Shown piece by piece: positions 1 to 9,121 of a stretch of 64,000 nucleotides of DNA (the stretch's first letter is position 1; the number at the start of each line of letters is the position of its first letter). Where the stretch lies: positions 1-64,000 of the forward strand of contig CAIPNM010000291.1 of assembly GCA_903866395.1 (NCBI GenBank), written 5' to 3'. The DNA is from an uncultured bacterium (lineage in GTDB: Bacteria; Pseudomonadota; Gammaproteobacteria; Burkholderiales; Burkholderiaceae_E). Position numbers and translations under genes: made by a program. The notes under the pieces were generated by a model, which was not told the DNA's origin, made no database searches, and saw only the letters and a list, made by a program, of their open reading frames with translations.

Positions 1-795
1 GCCACTGACGCACCGGTCAAGGGCGAAGACCTCGACCGCGACGGCATGGTTCAGTTCCCGGCAATCATTGGCGGTACCGTTCCGGTGTTTAACATTGAAG
101 GAATCGCGAGCGGCGACTTCCGCATCACCGGGCCCCTGCTTGCCGAAATCTTCATGGGCACCATCTCCAAGTGGAACGACCCCAAGCTCGTGGCACTGAA
201 CAGCGGGCTGAAGCTTCCCGACATGGCAATCACCGTGGTGCATCGCGCCGACGGTTCGGGCACGACGTTCAATTTCACCGACTACCTGAACGAAGTAAGC
301 CCCGATTGGGCCTCGAAGGTTGGCAAGGGTGCGGCGGTCAAGTGGCCGGCCGCCTCCTCGGTCGGTGGCAAAGGTAACGAGGGGGTTGCGGCAAACGTTC
401 GGCGCGTCAAGGGCGGCATCGGTTACGTTGAATATGCTTACGCGAAAAAGAACAACATGCCGGTGATGGCCATGCAGAACCGCAGCGGGCAGTACGTGAA
501 GGCCGATGACCTCACTTTCGCGGCGGCCGCTGCAGGTGCCGATTGGTTCTCGGTGCCGGGCATGGGCGTGTCGATCGTCAACCAGCCCGGCACGACCGCC
601 TGGCCGATCGCGACCGCCTCGTTCATCCTGATGTACAAGGCGCCCGCCGACAAGAAGGCCTCTGCCGAAGTTCTCAAGTTCTTTGACTGGTCCTTCAAGA
701 ACGGCAAGCAAATGGCAGCCGATCTGGATTACGTGCCCTTGCCCGATTCTCTGGTCGATCAGATCCGTGCCCGGGTGTGGTCGCAGATCAATTAA
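1..795 (+). CDS. pstS: Phosphate ABC transporter substrate-binding protein PstS (5' end missing)
   Basis: Periplasmic phosphate-binding protein that delivers phosphate to PstCAB. The frame is open from base 1, so the gene continues off the left edge. The visible part has the family's IGGTVPVFNI, ISKWNDP and RADGSGTTFNFTDYL stretches; the Ser/Gly/Thr-rich RADGSGTT loop is part of the phosphate site. A GIGYVEYAYA segment and a C-terminal FFDWSF/VWSQI end also fit PstS. Compared with full-length relatives of about 340 residues, roughly the first 75, including the signal peptide, are missing. Any Pho box would lie outside the window. It is followed 63 bp later by pstC. Confidence 0.96.
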   Translation, partial: ATDAPVKGEDLDRDGMVQFPAIIGGTVPVFNIEGIASGDFRITGPLLAEIFMGTISKWNDPKLVALNSGLKLPDMAITVVHRADGSGTTFNFTDYLNEVSPDWASKVGKGAAVKWPAASSVGGKGNEGVAANVRRVKGGIGYVEYAYAKKNNMPVMAMQNRSGQYVKADDLTFAAAAAGADWFSVPGMGVSIVNQPGTTAWPIATASFILMYKAPADKKASAEVLKFFDWSFKNGKQMAADLDYVPLPDSLVDQIRARVWSQIN

Positions 796-858
796 AGCTC
801 AATCGGGGGATGGTCGGGTATCTTCCGCGCCGTTCCCCCACCCTAACCGGACCTTATC

Positions 859-1836
859 GTGGCCTCCGTAGCCCCAGCAGGTGTTGCCCAGGATCGGCTC
901 CATGCCATTGCCCGCCGGCAGCGTCTTGAAGACTTTGTTTTTCATAAGCTCACGCTGATCTTCGCGCTGGCCGTGCTCGCTGCGCTGGTCGGGATCATTG
1001 CAGCGCTCGCCTGGAGCGCGGCGCCGACATTCAAGAAATTTGGCCTTGAATTCATCTGGCGGGTCGAATGGGACATCATCAACGAAGAGTTTGGTGCCGC
1101 CATTGCGATCGTCGGGACGCTGCTGAGCGCCGGGATCGCGCTACTGATCGCGGTACCACTTGCCTTCGGTATTGCACTCTTTCTGACCGAGACCTGTCCG
1201 GTTGGGCTTCGCCGGCCGCTGGGCACAGCAGTTGAGCTGCTTGCCGCAGTGCCTTCGATCATTTACGGCATGTTCGGGCTGTTTATTTTCGCGCCGCTCT
1301 TTGCCGAATACGGTCAGCCGGCACTACAGTCCACCATTGGTCAGATGCCGCTGATCGGGCCGTTTTTTGGCGGCGCAATGAACGGAATTGGCATCTTGGC
1401 CGCCGGCGTCATTCTGTCATTCATGATTTTGCCGTTCATCGCCGCGGTGATGCGCGACGTGTTCGAAATCGTGCCCCCGATCCTGCGGGAGTCCGCCTAT
1501 GGGCTGGGCTGCACGACCTGGGAAGTCGTTCGCCGAATCGTGCTGCCCTACACCCAGAAGGGGGTGGTGGGAGGCGTCATGCTCGGACTGGGGCGAGCGC
1601 TAGGCGAAACCATGGCTGTTACCTTTGTGATCGGCAACTCGAACCGGCTCGCCGCATCGCTGTTTGCGCCGGGAACATCAATCGCCTCGACGCTGGCGAA
1701 TGAGTTTGGCGAGGCCGATGACTTCCATATCTCGGCGCTGTTTGCACTGGGTTTGCTGCTGTTCCTCATCACCTTCGTCGTGCTGACTCTGGCAAAGATT
1801 CTGATCACCCGATCGGAACGCGCCAAGGGCATCTGA
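859..1836 (+). CDS. pstC: Phosphate ABC transporter permease PstC
   Basis: Inner-membrane permease of the high-affinity phosphate importer, partner of PstA. The 325-residue product starts at GTG; an N-terminal cytoplasmic segment of about 30 residues precedes the first membrane helix (about residues 31-52). Further hydrophobic helices and the binding-protein-dependent permease region follow, with the EAA-type loop [20 protein letters not shown] that docks the ATPase. Length is normal. It lies between pstS and pstA (28 bp gap), in the usual pstSCAB-phoU order. The GTG start fits the frame, and no better ATG lies near the N-terminus. Confidence 0.96.
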   Translation: MASVAPAGVAQDRLHAIARRQRLEDFVFHKLTLIFALAVLAALVGIIAALAWSAAPTFKKFGLEFIWRVEWDIINEEFGAAIAIVGTLLSAGIALLIAVPLAFGIALFLTETCPVGLRRPLGTAVELLAAVPSIIYGMFGLFIFAPLFAEYGQPALQSTIGQMPLIGPFFGGAMNGIGILAAGVILSFMILPFIAAVMRDVFEIVPPILRESAYGLGCTTWEVVRRIVLPYTQKGVVGGVMLGLGRALGETMAVTFVIGNSNRLAASLFAPGTSIASTLANEFGEADDFHISALFALGLLLFLITFVVLTLAKILITRSERAKGI

Positions 1837-1864
1837 CTGTCTCTGGCTCTCATCACCGCACCTT

Positions 1865-2713
1865 ATGGATCCCGCCCTTTACCGCCGTCGCAAGCTCATT
1901 AACCAGATTGGCATCGGCGCCTCAATGCTGGCGATGGCGCTTGGGCTGGTCGCGCTCCTCTGGATTCTCGCCGTGCTGTTCGGCAAGGGAATCGGCGGGC
2001 TCGACCTCAATGTCTTCACCCAGTCCACACCCGCACCCGGCTCCGAGGGCGGCGGACTCGCGAATGCCATCGTCGGCAGCCTGATGATGATTGTGTTCAC
2101 GACGCTGGTAGCCACGCCGCTCGGGATCCTTGCCGGCGTCTATCTCGCCGAATACGGACAGTCTGGCTGGTTTGGCGAAACCACCCGCTTCGTGACCGAT
2201 GTGATGCTGTCAGCGCCTTCTATCGTGATCGGCCTCTTCGTGTATGCCATCGCGGTCGACACCGTAGATCACTTTTCAGGCTGGGCGGGATCGCTCGCCC
2301 TGTCGCTGATCGCAGTGCCGGTGATTCTGCGCACCACCGAAAACATGTTGCGGCTGGTGCCAGGGAGCCTGCGCGAAGCGGCGTTCGCGCTCGGTGCGCC
2401 GCGTTGGCGGGTCGCCACCATGGTGACATTGCGCGCCGCCCGCTCGGGCGTGGTCACCGGGGTTCTGCTGGCGCTGGCCCGCATCAGCGGCGAGACTGCG
2501 CCGCTTCTCTTTACCGCGCTCAACAACCAGTTCTTCTCCACTGACATGTCCAAGCCCATGGCGAACCTGCCGGTGGTGATCTTTCAGTTCGCAATGAGCC
2601 CCTACGATAATTGGATCCGCCTGGCCTGGACCGGTGCGCTGCTGATCACCGTAGCGGTTCTGGTGCTCAATATCGTGGCCCGGGTCTTCTTCAGAGACAA
2701 GGTGCAGTCGTGA
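1865..2713 (+). CDS. pstA: Phosphate ABC transporter permease PstA
   Basis: Second permease subunit of the phosphate importer, 282 residues, ATG start. It has about six hydrophobic segments; the first is near residues 17-40. Family marks include [12 protein letters not shown], the ATPase-docking loop [18 protein letters not shown] and the [11 protein letters not shown] stretch that is very typical of PstA. The stop overlaps the pstB GTG start in a GTGA tetranucleotide, so the two are almost certainly translationally coupled. Confidence 0.96.
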   Translation: MDPALYRRRKLINQIGIGASMLAMALGLVALLWILAVLFGKGIGGLDLNVFTQSTPAPGSEGGGLANAIVGSLMMIVFTTLVATPLGILAGVYLAEYGQSGWFGETTRFVTDVMLSAPSIVIGLFVYAIAVDTVDHFSGWAGSLALSLIAVPVILRTTENMLRLVPGSLREAAFALGAPRWRVATMVTLRAARSGVVTGVLLALARISGETAPLLFTALNNQFFSTDMSKPMANLPVVIFQFAMSPYDNWIRLAWTGALLITVAVLVLNIVARVFFRDKVQS

Positions 2714-3513
2714 CGACATCTCTTTCTCAGCCGGCCACCGAGCAGTCGCAAGCCGGTGTGGTCAACGCCATCGAAACCCGCAGCCTCAATTTTTTCTACG
2801 GAAAATTTCAGGGGCTTCGCAATATCAACCTCGATGTCGTCGAGCATAAGGTGACAGCGTTCATCGGTCCCTCGGGGTGCGGTAAGTCGACGCTGCTGCG
2901 CACCCTGAACCGGATGTATAGCCTCTACCCGGGTCAGCGAGCCGAAGGCTCGATCATGTTCGAGGGGCGGAACATTCTCGACCCGGGCCAGGATCTGAAC
3001 CTGCTGCGCGCCCGGATCGGCATGGTGTTTCAGAAGCCCACGCCCTTCCCCATGTCGATCTACGACAACATCGCATTCGGCGTAAATTTGTACGAGCGGC
3101 TCAATCGTGCCGAAATGGACGCGCGCGTGGAATGGGCACTGAGCAAGGCTGCGCTCTGGGGCGAGGTCAAAGACAAGCTTCGCCAAAGCGGGCTGTCACT
3201 CTCCGGCGGCCAGCAGCAGAGACTCTGTATCGCGCGAAGCGTGGCGGTCAAGCCCTCCGTCATCCTGCTGGACGAACCCACCTCGGCGCTCGATCCGATC
3301 TCAACCGCCAAGGTTGAACAACTGGTACACGAACTGAAGTCCGAGTACACGGTTGCCATCGTCACGCACAACATGCAGCAGGCGGCGCGGGTATCTGATT
3401 TCACGGTCTACATGTATTTGGGCGAAATGATCGAGTACGGTCGCACCGACGAGATCTTTTTGAAGCCCAAGAGCAAGCAGACCGAGGACTACATCACCGG
3501 CCGCTTCGGCTGA
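2710..3513 (+). CDS. pstB: Phosphate ABC transporter ATPase PstB
   Basis: Cytoplasmic ATPase that powers phosphate import. I chose the GTG at 2710 (267 residues), which overlaps the pstA stop as GTGA; the open frame runs further upstream but only inside pstA. Walker A is GPSGCGKS at about residues 53-60, the signature LSGGQQ at about 164-169, and Walker B LLDEP at about 186-190. The [10 protein letters not shown] segment is characteristic of PstB. phoU follows after 30 bp, completing the operon. Confidence 0.97.
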   Translation: MTTSLSQPATEQSQAGVVNAIETRSLNFFYGKFQGLRNINLDVVEHKVTAFIGPSGCGKSTLLRTLNRMYSLYPGQRAEGSIMFEGRNILDPGQDLNLLRARIGMVFQKPTPFPMSIYDNIAFGVNLYERLNRAEMDARVEWALSKAALWGEVKDKLRQSGLSLSGGQQQRLCIARSVAVKPSVILLDEPTSALDPISTAKVEQLVHELKSEYTVAIVTHNMQQAARVSDFTVYMYLGEMIEYGRTDEIFLKPKSKQTEDYITGRFG

Positions 3514-3543
3514 TACCTCTTTATTGCAATCGGGCAGCACACG

Positions 3544-4224
3544 ATGGCTCCAGCACACACTGACCGGCACTTCGACGAACAGCTCGAGCGGCTGACCTCC
3601 AGCATCGGCGCGATGGGCGACTTTGCCATCGCCCAGTTCAGCGATGCCGTCCGCGCACTGATGGACCGCGACGCAGAGCTCGCCTCGCGGGTGGTCGATC
3701 AGGACCGGATGATCGATGCGCTTCGCCGGGATCTGTCGGCCTCGGCGGCGCTGGTCATTGTCAAGCGGCAACCGCTCGCAAGCGACCTCGACGAAGTGCT
3801 CGCCGACCTGCGAATCGTTGAAGACCTGGAACGGGTCGGTGATCTGTCGAAAAACATTGCTCGCCGCGCGCGTTCGCTGTCGGCGGGCTCTTTCCCGCAA
3901 GATGTCCTCACAGGCTTTGACGGAATGTCTCAGCGGTGCGTCGCGCAGGTCCGTAATGCGATCGAAGCGTTCCTTCACCGTAACGCAGGTCAGGCACGAG
4001 ACGTCAAGATGCTCGACGACAGCATCGATAGCGAGCACCACAGTCTGATCGAACAGATCGTGGCGTTGATGGGCGAGTCACGTGGCGATGTCGCTGATTT
4101 TGTGCATCTTCTGTTCTGCGTGAAAAATGCAGAGCGGGTCGCAGACCACGCGGTCAATATCGCTGAGGCGGCGCACCTGAAGACGACGGGCAAGCCGATC
4201 GGCCCAGTCACCGCGCTCAGTTAA
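3544..4224 (+). CDS. phoU: Phosphate signalling regulator PhoU
   Basis: Cytoplasmic helical protein that links Pst transporter activity to the PhoR/PhoB two-component system and damps phosphate starvation signalling. The 226-residue product has the two PhoU helical repeats: an N-terminal FDEQLERLTSSI and IVEDLERVGDLSKNIARRA in the first half, and FCVKNAERVADHAVNIAE in the second. The E-x-x-x-D metal-binding pattern is visible in both repeats. It is the last gene of the pst operon. The 269 bp to the next gene are G+C-rich, and I see no clear intrinsic terminator in them. Confidence 0.96.
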   Translation: MAPAHTDRHFDEQLERLTSSIGAMGDFAIAQFSDAVRALMDRDAELASRVVDQDRMIDALRRDLSASAALVIVKRQPLASDLDEVLADLRIVEDLERVGDLSKNIARRARSLSAGSFPQDVLTGFDGMSQRCVAQVRNAIEAFLHRNAGQARDVKMLDDSIDSEHHSLIEQIVALMGESRGDVADFVHLLFCVKNAERVADHAVNIAEAAHLKTTGKPIGPVTALS

Positions 4225-4493
4225 CCCCTCGCCTCACAGCGGCGCGCGCCGTGTCGGGCCGCGCGGCGCCCCGTCGGGTAAATCGCAACGACGCGTCATT
4301 CGCACGCTCTCCAATTGAGCGCCGCACCGCGCAACGCCTCAGGATGGTTACCCGTAGCCGTCAGGCCCGATCCGCTCCGGTAAGTTAAGATCCCGAGCAC
4401 GCAAGGGTAGCCCCCTTGCACCGCCTGCCCGGCGCCCTCCGACACCTGAGGTGGGGCCGTCCGCCGTCGACTCGAACCGCTCACGCCATCGCC

Positions 4494-5603
4494 ATGACAT
4501 CACTCGACGCAAGATATGCCAGGCCCGCGCCGCCCGTGTCGGCCACGACCGAGCGCCAGCGTTTTCGCGCCCACGAGATCCAGGCCTATGCCAACGCACT
4601 CCTCGAGGCATCTGGGTTGTCCGCGGACATTGCCCGCGAAGTCGCTGAAGTGCTGCTCGAGGGCGATCTGCTCGGCCACGATACGCACGGCCTGCATCTG
4701 CTCGCAGGCTACCTGCGTGAACTCGATTCAGGCACCATGACCCGCAAAGGACCGCAGCGCGTGCTCACCGAGCGGAGCGTCGTGGCCACGTGGGACGGCG
4801 AGCGCATGCCAGGCCCATGGCTGGTCCGTGAGGCGATCAGGTGGGCCACCCCCCGTGCACGCGAACACGGACAGGCGAGCGTCGCGATCCGGCGCAGCCA
4901 CCATATCGCGTGTCTGGCGGCCTATCTCGAGGCACCGGCGCGTGACGGGCTGGTGGTGATGGTCTCCAGTTCCGACCCGGCGGTGGCCAGTGTCGCGCCC
5001 TACGGCGGGACCACGGCAGTATTCACGCCCAACCCAATTGCCGCCGGGTTCCCCACCGAGGGGGATCCGGTGATGATCGACATCTCGGCGTCGATCACCA
5101 CCAACGGAATGAGCGCCCGCATGCGTGACGCGGGTGAACTCGGTCGGCATGACTGGTGGCTCGATGCCGCGGGCCATCCGACGCGCGACCCCGCCGTATT
5201 GTTTGAGAAGCCGCCCGGAACCATCCTTCCGCTTGGCGGACTGGACGCTGGTCACAAAGGCTACGGCCTGGCGCTCCTGATCGAGGCACTCACCGGCGGC
5301 CTGGCGGGTCACGGCCGGGCCGATCCCGCAGAGGGCTGGGGTGCCACGGTTCATGTACAGCTGATCGATCCGTCCGCTTTTTCCGGGCTGGAAGCGTTTC
5401 GCCGACAAACCGAACACGTGGCGCGCGCTTGTCGCGAATCAACGCCGCGCAACGTTGAAGCGCCTGTGCGGCTGCCCGGCGAGCGCGGGCTTGCAAGAAA
5501 GCGCGAGCAGCTCGAGCACGGCGTGGCCCTTCATCCGGCTATCCTGCCCTCGCTGGCCGCACGGGCCGAACGAGCGGGCATCCGGGCGCCCGCCCCCGTC
5601 TGA
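4494..5603 (+). CDS. Ldh family (malate/L-lactate/ureidoglycolate-type) NAD(P)-dependent oxidoreductase
   Basis: Member of the malate/L-lactate dehydrogenase superfamily that is unrelated to classical LDH and acts on 2-hydroxyacids with NAD(P). The 369-residue product has the N-terminal LLGHDTHGLHLL motif with the conserved His (about residue 65), then NPIAAGFP, DISASITTNG, GHKGYGLALLIEALTGG and a C-terminal RLPGER. I chose the ATG at 4494; the frame stays open upstream to about 4416, but those residues do not look conserved. The substrate cannot be read from sequence: malate, sulfolactate, ureidoglycolate and delta-1-piperideine reductases share this fold. It precedes another 2-hydroxyacid dehydrogenase by 57 bp, probably in one transcript. 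Confidence 0.85.
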   Translation: MTSLDARYARPAPPVSATTERQRFRAHEIQAYANALLEASGLSADIAREVAEVLLEGDLLGHDTHGLHLLAGYLRELDSGTMTRKGPQRVLTERSVVATWDGERMPGPWLVREAIRWATPRAREHGQASVAIRRSHHIACLAAYLEAPARDGLVVMVSSSDPAVASVAPYGGTTAVFTPNPIAAGFPTEGDPVMIDISASITTNGMSARMRDAGELGRHDWWLDAAGHPTRDPAVLFEKPPGTILPLGGLDAGHKGYGLALLIEALTGGLAGHGRADPAEGWGATVHVQLIDPSAFSGLEAFRRQTEHVARACRESTPRNVEAPVRLPGERGLARKREQLEHGVALHPAILPSLAARAERAGIRAPAPV

Positions 5604-5660
5604 GAGCCGCCTTCTGGCGCGCTTACCCATCCTTTCATCCAACCCCCTCATCCCACCGCC

Positions 5661-6602
5661 ATGTCCACCAAACCCATGATCGTCCAAGTCGGCCCCCTGC
5701 ACGGGCCAACACAGGACGAACTCGCACGCCGCTACGATGTCCGCCGACTATTTGAGGCCACCGACAAGGCCGCCTTTCTGGCGGCGGTGGCGCCTCAATG
5801 CCAGGTTGCGGTCACCTCGGGCACCCGGGGCATGGAGGCTTCGCTGATGCAGGCGCTCCCTCAACTCAAGCTCGTCGCCTGCTTTGGGGTAGGGGTTGAT
5901 GCGATCGATGTTGCGCACGCGCATGCAAACGGAATCGCCGTCAGCAACACCCCGGACGTGCTCACTGAAGACGTGGCCGATCTGGCCCTCGCTCTGCTTC
6001 TGGGTGCCATCCGGCGCATTCCCCAGGGTGATCGATTTGTCCGCGAGGGATCCTGGCTCAAGGGCGGGATGGCGCTCACGGCCAGCATGCAGCAGCGCAA
6101 GGTGGGTATCGTCGGGTTGGGACGAATTGGCGTGGCCATCGCGAAGCGTTGCGCAGCCTTCAATACCGAGCTCGCCTACTTTGGCCCGCGCGAGAAGCCA
6201 GCGAGCGGTCTGCGGTATTTTGCCGACCTGGTTGCCATGGCCCGCTGGTCCGATGTGCTGATCGCCGCCTGTCCGGGCGGCGAAGGCACGCGCGGCCTGG
6301 TCTCGCGCAGCGTCCTCGAGGCACTCGGCCCGGCAGGCGTGTTCGTCAACATCGCCCGCGGCTCGGTCGTCGACGAGGCAGCGCTCACCGAGCTCCTCAC
6401 AAGTGGCGCGCTTGGATCGGCCGGACTGGATGTGTTCGAGCGCGAGCCGCAGGTGCCGGCCGGCCTGATTGCCCTGGATCACGTGGTACTGCATCCCCAC
6501 CAGGGTAGCGCCACGCATGACACCCGCGCGGCCATGGGGCGCAAGGTGCTTGAAAACGTAGAAGCCTGGTTCGCGGGCCGCCCGCTCATCGACCCGGTCT
6601 GA
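5661..6602 (+). CDS. D-isomer 2-hydroxyacid dehydrogenase (hydroxypyruvate/glyoxylate reductase-like)
   Basis: NAD(P)-dependent D-2-hydroxyacid dehydrogenase of 313 residues. The Rossmann motif is VGLGRIG at about residues 151-157. Catalytic residues are visible as Arg near 233 (NIARGSVVDE), Glu near 262 (DVFEREP) and His near 280 (HPHQGSAT). The ACFGVGVDAIDV segment is typical of glyoxylate/hydroxypyruvate reductases. It follows the Ldh-type gene on the same strand, and the two may interconvert a 2-oxoacid and its hydroxyacid stereoisomers; that is inference from adjacency. Exact substrate unknown. Confidence 0.87.
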   Translation: MSTKPMIVQVGPLHGPTQDELARRYDVRRLFEATDKAAFLAAVAPQCQVAVTSGTRGMEASLMQALPQLKLVACFGVGVDAIDVAHAHANGIAVSNTPDVLTEDVADLALALLLGAIRRIPQGDRFVREGSWLKGGMALTASMQQRKVGIVGLGRIGVAIAKRCAAFNTELAYFGPREKPASGLRYFADLVAMARWSDVLIAACPGGEGTRGLVSRSVLEALGPAGVFVNIARGSVVDEAALTELLTSGALGSAGLDVFEREPQVPAGLIALDHVVLHPHQGSATHDTRAAMGRKVLENVEAWFAGRPLIDPV

Positions 6603-6649
6603 CGCAGTCACGTAAGGCTTTGCCGACAGCCCGCGGCTGCGGGCAGCCT

Positions 6650-7237
6650 TCAACCGCGCAGGACATCCTCATCGGATGTCGTGCCGGGTTCCGATACCGA
6701 CACGCGACCTGCCAGGACGGCCGCTGCGATGCCCTCAGGTGTGGCCAGCTCAGCCGGGCCCGGCAGCCCGTCGAGAAACCGCGACAACTCCTCGAGCGCA
6801 AGCCGGTACACCTCGCGCTTGAATTCAATGACGGATTCGAGCGGAATCCAGTAGGGGTTCCAACGCCAGGCGTCAAACTCAGGCTGACCCGAAGCCCGCA
6901 GGTCAACGTCGGTGTCGCGGCCCAGCATCCTGATCAGGAACCAGATCTGTTTCTGGCCGCGATAGTGACTGCGCATTTCCCGGCGCACCCAGTGGGTGGG
7001 CACGTCATAGCGCAACCAGTCGCGCGTGCGACCGATCACCCGGACGTGATCGGGCATGAGCCCGGTCTCCTCCCGCAGCTCGCGAAACATCGCCTGCTGC
7101 GGTGATTCCCCGCGTTTGATCCCGCCCTGAGGAAACTGCCAGGCGTGTTCGCGGATCCGCTTGCCCCAGAAGACTTCGTTCCGGCCGTTGACCAGGATGA
7201 TGCCGACGTTGGGGCGGTAGCCTTCACGATCGAGCAT
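6650..7237 (-). CDS. rppH: RNA 5'-pyrophosphohydrolase RppH
   Basis: Nudix hydrolase that removes pyrophosphate from mRNA 5' ends and so starts 5'-end-dependent decay. I set the start at 7237, giving 195 residues beginning [15 protein letters not shown], the usual RppH N-terminus; the open frame upstream has no conserved content. The Nudix box runs from about residue 38 (GGIKRGE) to 60 (REETGL). The PTHWVRRE segment and C-terminal [16 protein letters not shown] also fit. It is divergent from proS with an 80 bp gap holding a shared promoter region. Confidence 0.93.
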   Translation of the reverse strand: MLDREGYRPNVGIILVNGRNEVFWGKRIREHAWQFPQGGIKRGESPQQAMFRELREETGLMPDHVRVIGRTRDWLRYDVPTHWVRREMRSHYRGQKQIWFLIRMLGRDTDVDLRASGQPEFDAWRWNPYWIPLESVIEFKREVYRLALEELSRFLDGLPGPAELATPEGIAAAVLAGRVSVSEPGTTSDEDVLRG

Positions 7238-7248
7238 GGCCGCACCCG

Positions 7249-7277
7249 TTGATCTCTTACAATGCGTTCGATTATAT
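7249..7277. promoter_or_regulatory. Divergent rppH/proS promoter region
   Basis: On the plus strand TTGATC (7249-7254), 17 bp, then TTATAT (7272-7277) is a good sigma70 candidate for proS, with a leader of about 35 nt. The same A+T-rich block read on the minus strand is a perfect TATAAT (plus positions 7276-7271), well placed for rppH with a leader of about 27 nt, though I see no good -35 for it. The two -10 elements therefore overlap on opposite strands. Confidence 0.55.
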
Positions 7278-7317
7278 CGGGCGCTTGCGCGCACCCGCAC
7301 TCCTGAAACGGACTCCC

Positions 7318-9090
7318 ATGAAAGCCTCAAGTTTCCACATCGCCACGCTCAAGGAGGCGCCCTCCGACGCCGAGATCGTGAGCCACCGACTCATGACCCG
7401 TGCTGGCATGATCCGCCGACTCGCAGGGGGCATCTACAACTACATGCCCATGGGGCTTCGCACCATCCGTAAGATCGAGGCCATCATCCGCGAAGAAATG
7501 GACGCGGCAGGCGCGATCGAACTGCTGATGCCCGTGATCCAGCCAGCCGAGCTCTGGATGGAGTCGGGCCGCTGGGAGCGCTACGGTCCGGAACTTCTGC
7601 GAATCAAGGATAGACATGGCCGCGACTTCATCGTGCAGCCCACCTCCGAGGAGGTGATCACCGATATCGCCCGCCAGGAAATTCGCAGCTACCGGCAGAT
7701 GCCGAAAAATTTCTATCACATCCAGACCAAGTTCCGCGATGAGCGGCGCCCCCGCTTCGGACTGATGCGTGGTCGCGAATTCACCATGAAGGATGCGTAT
7801 TCGTTTGATCGAAGCAAAGAGGCGGCGCTCGCCTCGTACCAGGCCATGTTCGAGGCCTACACCCGGATTTTCAGCCGGATGGGACTCGCCTTTCGCGCAG
7901 TCGCCGCCGATACCGGAGCCATCGGAGGCTCCGCGAGCCATGAATTCCAGGTGATCGCCGATACCGGCGAGGACGCGATCGCCTACTGCCCCACGAGCGA
8001 GTTCGCAGCCAACATCGAGCTCGCCGAAGCCCTGCCGCTTCTCGAGGCACGCGCGCCAGCGGCAGCCCCGCTCGCCAAGACGCCCACCCCGGGCCGTAGC
8101 ACCTGCGCCGACGTCGCCGAATTTCTCGGCCTCGCGCTCTCGCGCACGGTGAAATCGCTTGTGCTCGCGGTTGACGAACGCGAGACGCCCAAGGATGGCG
8201 CGGACGATCCCGATTTTCGCGGCCGGATCGTGGCTACCCGCCTCTTCCTGCTGCTGGTGAGAGGCGATCACGACCTGAACGAAGTCAAGGCTGGCAAAGT
8301 GCCCGGGCTGGAAGGCTTTCGCTTCGCGACCGAGGCCGAAATCATCGAGCACTTCGGCACGCCCCCTGGCTATCTCGGCCCGATCGGCATGGTGAAGCCG
8401 GTGACCGTGGTGGCCGATCGAACCGTCGCCCGAATGAGTGATTTCGTCTGCGGCGCAAACGACTCCGGGTTTCACTACACCGGGGTCAACTGGGGGCGAG
8501 ACCTTCCCGAGCCGCTGGTAGCCGATATCCGCAATGTTCGGGCCGGCGACCCCTCGCCCGACGGCCGCGGCAGCCTCGCCATCCAGCGCGGGATTGAAGT
8601 GGGACATGTGTTCTATCTCGGCACCAAATACTCCGAGGCGATGCGGGCGGTGTTCGTCGATGAAGACGGCGCAAGCAAACCGATTGAAATGGGCTGCTAT
8701 GGCATTGGCGTCACCCGACTGCTGGGCGCAGCGATCGAGCAGAATCACGACGCGCGCGGCATTATCTGGCCAGCAGCCATCGCCCCGTTTGAGGTCGTGA
8801 TCTGCCCGGTCGGCCTCGATCGCTCGGAAGCCGTTCGCAGCGCTTCGCTCGCGCTCTATGCCGAACTGCGCGAGGCGGGTATCGATGTGATTCTCGATGA
8901 TCGCGGCGAACGTCCCGGCGCCATGTTCGCCGACTGGGAACTGATCGGTGTGCCGCTGCGGATCACGGTGGGCGAGCGCGGGCTCAAGGAAGGTCGGGTG
9001 GAACTGCAGGGCCGGCGCGACACCGAACCCCGCCTGCTCGCACCCGCCGAGGTTCGCGCTGCGCTGGCAGGGCTGCTCGACGGGGCTTGA
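7318..9090 (+). CDS. proS: Proline--tRNA ligase
   Basis: Class II aminoacyl-tRNA synthetase that charges tRNA-Pro, cytoplasmic. The bacterial-type protein starts [15 protein letters not shown] at 7318 (590 residues); a frame-open extension to 7249 would run through the promoter, so I rejected it. Motif 2 is visible as [17 protein letters not shown] at about residues 139-155. An editing (INS) domain of about 170 residues follows, starting near residue 230 and containing the YbaK-like [16 protein letters not shown]. Motif 3 is in [13 protein letters not shown], and an anticodon-binding domain ends the protein. Length is normal, with no frameshift. Confidence 0.97.
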   Translation: MKASSFHIATLKEAPSDAEIVSHRLMTRAGMIRRLAGGIYNYMPMGLRTIRKIEAIIREEMDAAGAIELLMPVIQPAELWMESGRWERYGPELLRIKDRHGRDFIVQPTSEEVITDIARQEIRSYRQMPKNFYHIQTKFRDERRPRFGLMRGREFTMKDAYSFDRSKEAALASYQAMFEAYTRIFSRMGLAFRAVAADTGAIGGSASHEFQVIADTGEDAIAYCPTSEFAANIELAEALPLLEARAPAAAPLAKTPTPGRSTCADVAEFLGLALSRTVKSLVLAVDERETPKDGADDPDFRGRIVATRLFLLLVRGDHDLNEVKAGKVPGLEGFRFATEAEIIEHFGTPPGYLGPIGMVKPVTVVADRTVARMSDFVCGANDSGFHYTGVNWGRDLPEPLVADIRNVRAGDPSPDGRGSLAIQRGIEVGHVFYLGTKYSEAMRAVFVDEDGASKPIEMGCYGIGVTRLLGAAIEQNHDARGIIWPAAIAPFEVVICPVGLDRSEAVRSASLALYAELREAGIDVILDDRGERPGAMFADWELIGVPLRITVGERGLKEGRVELQGRRDTEPRLLAPAEVRAALAGLLDGA

Positions 9091-9121
9091 AGGTCTTTGC
9101 GCCTGCGCCGGCTGGCCCCGC

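Noticed and set aside
7327-8748. 473-codon minus-strand open frame opposite proS
   Set aside because: Antisense shadow in high-G+C coding DNA; low-complexity composition, no motif, and proS is unmistakable on the other strand.
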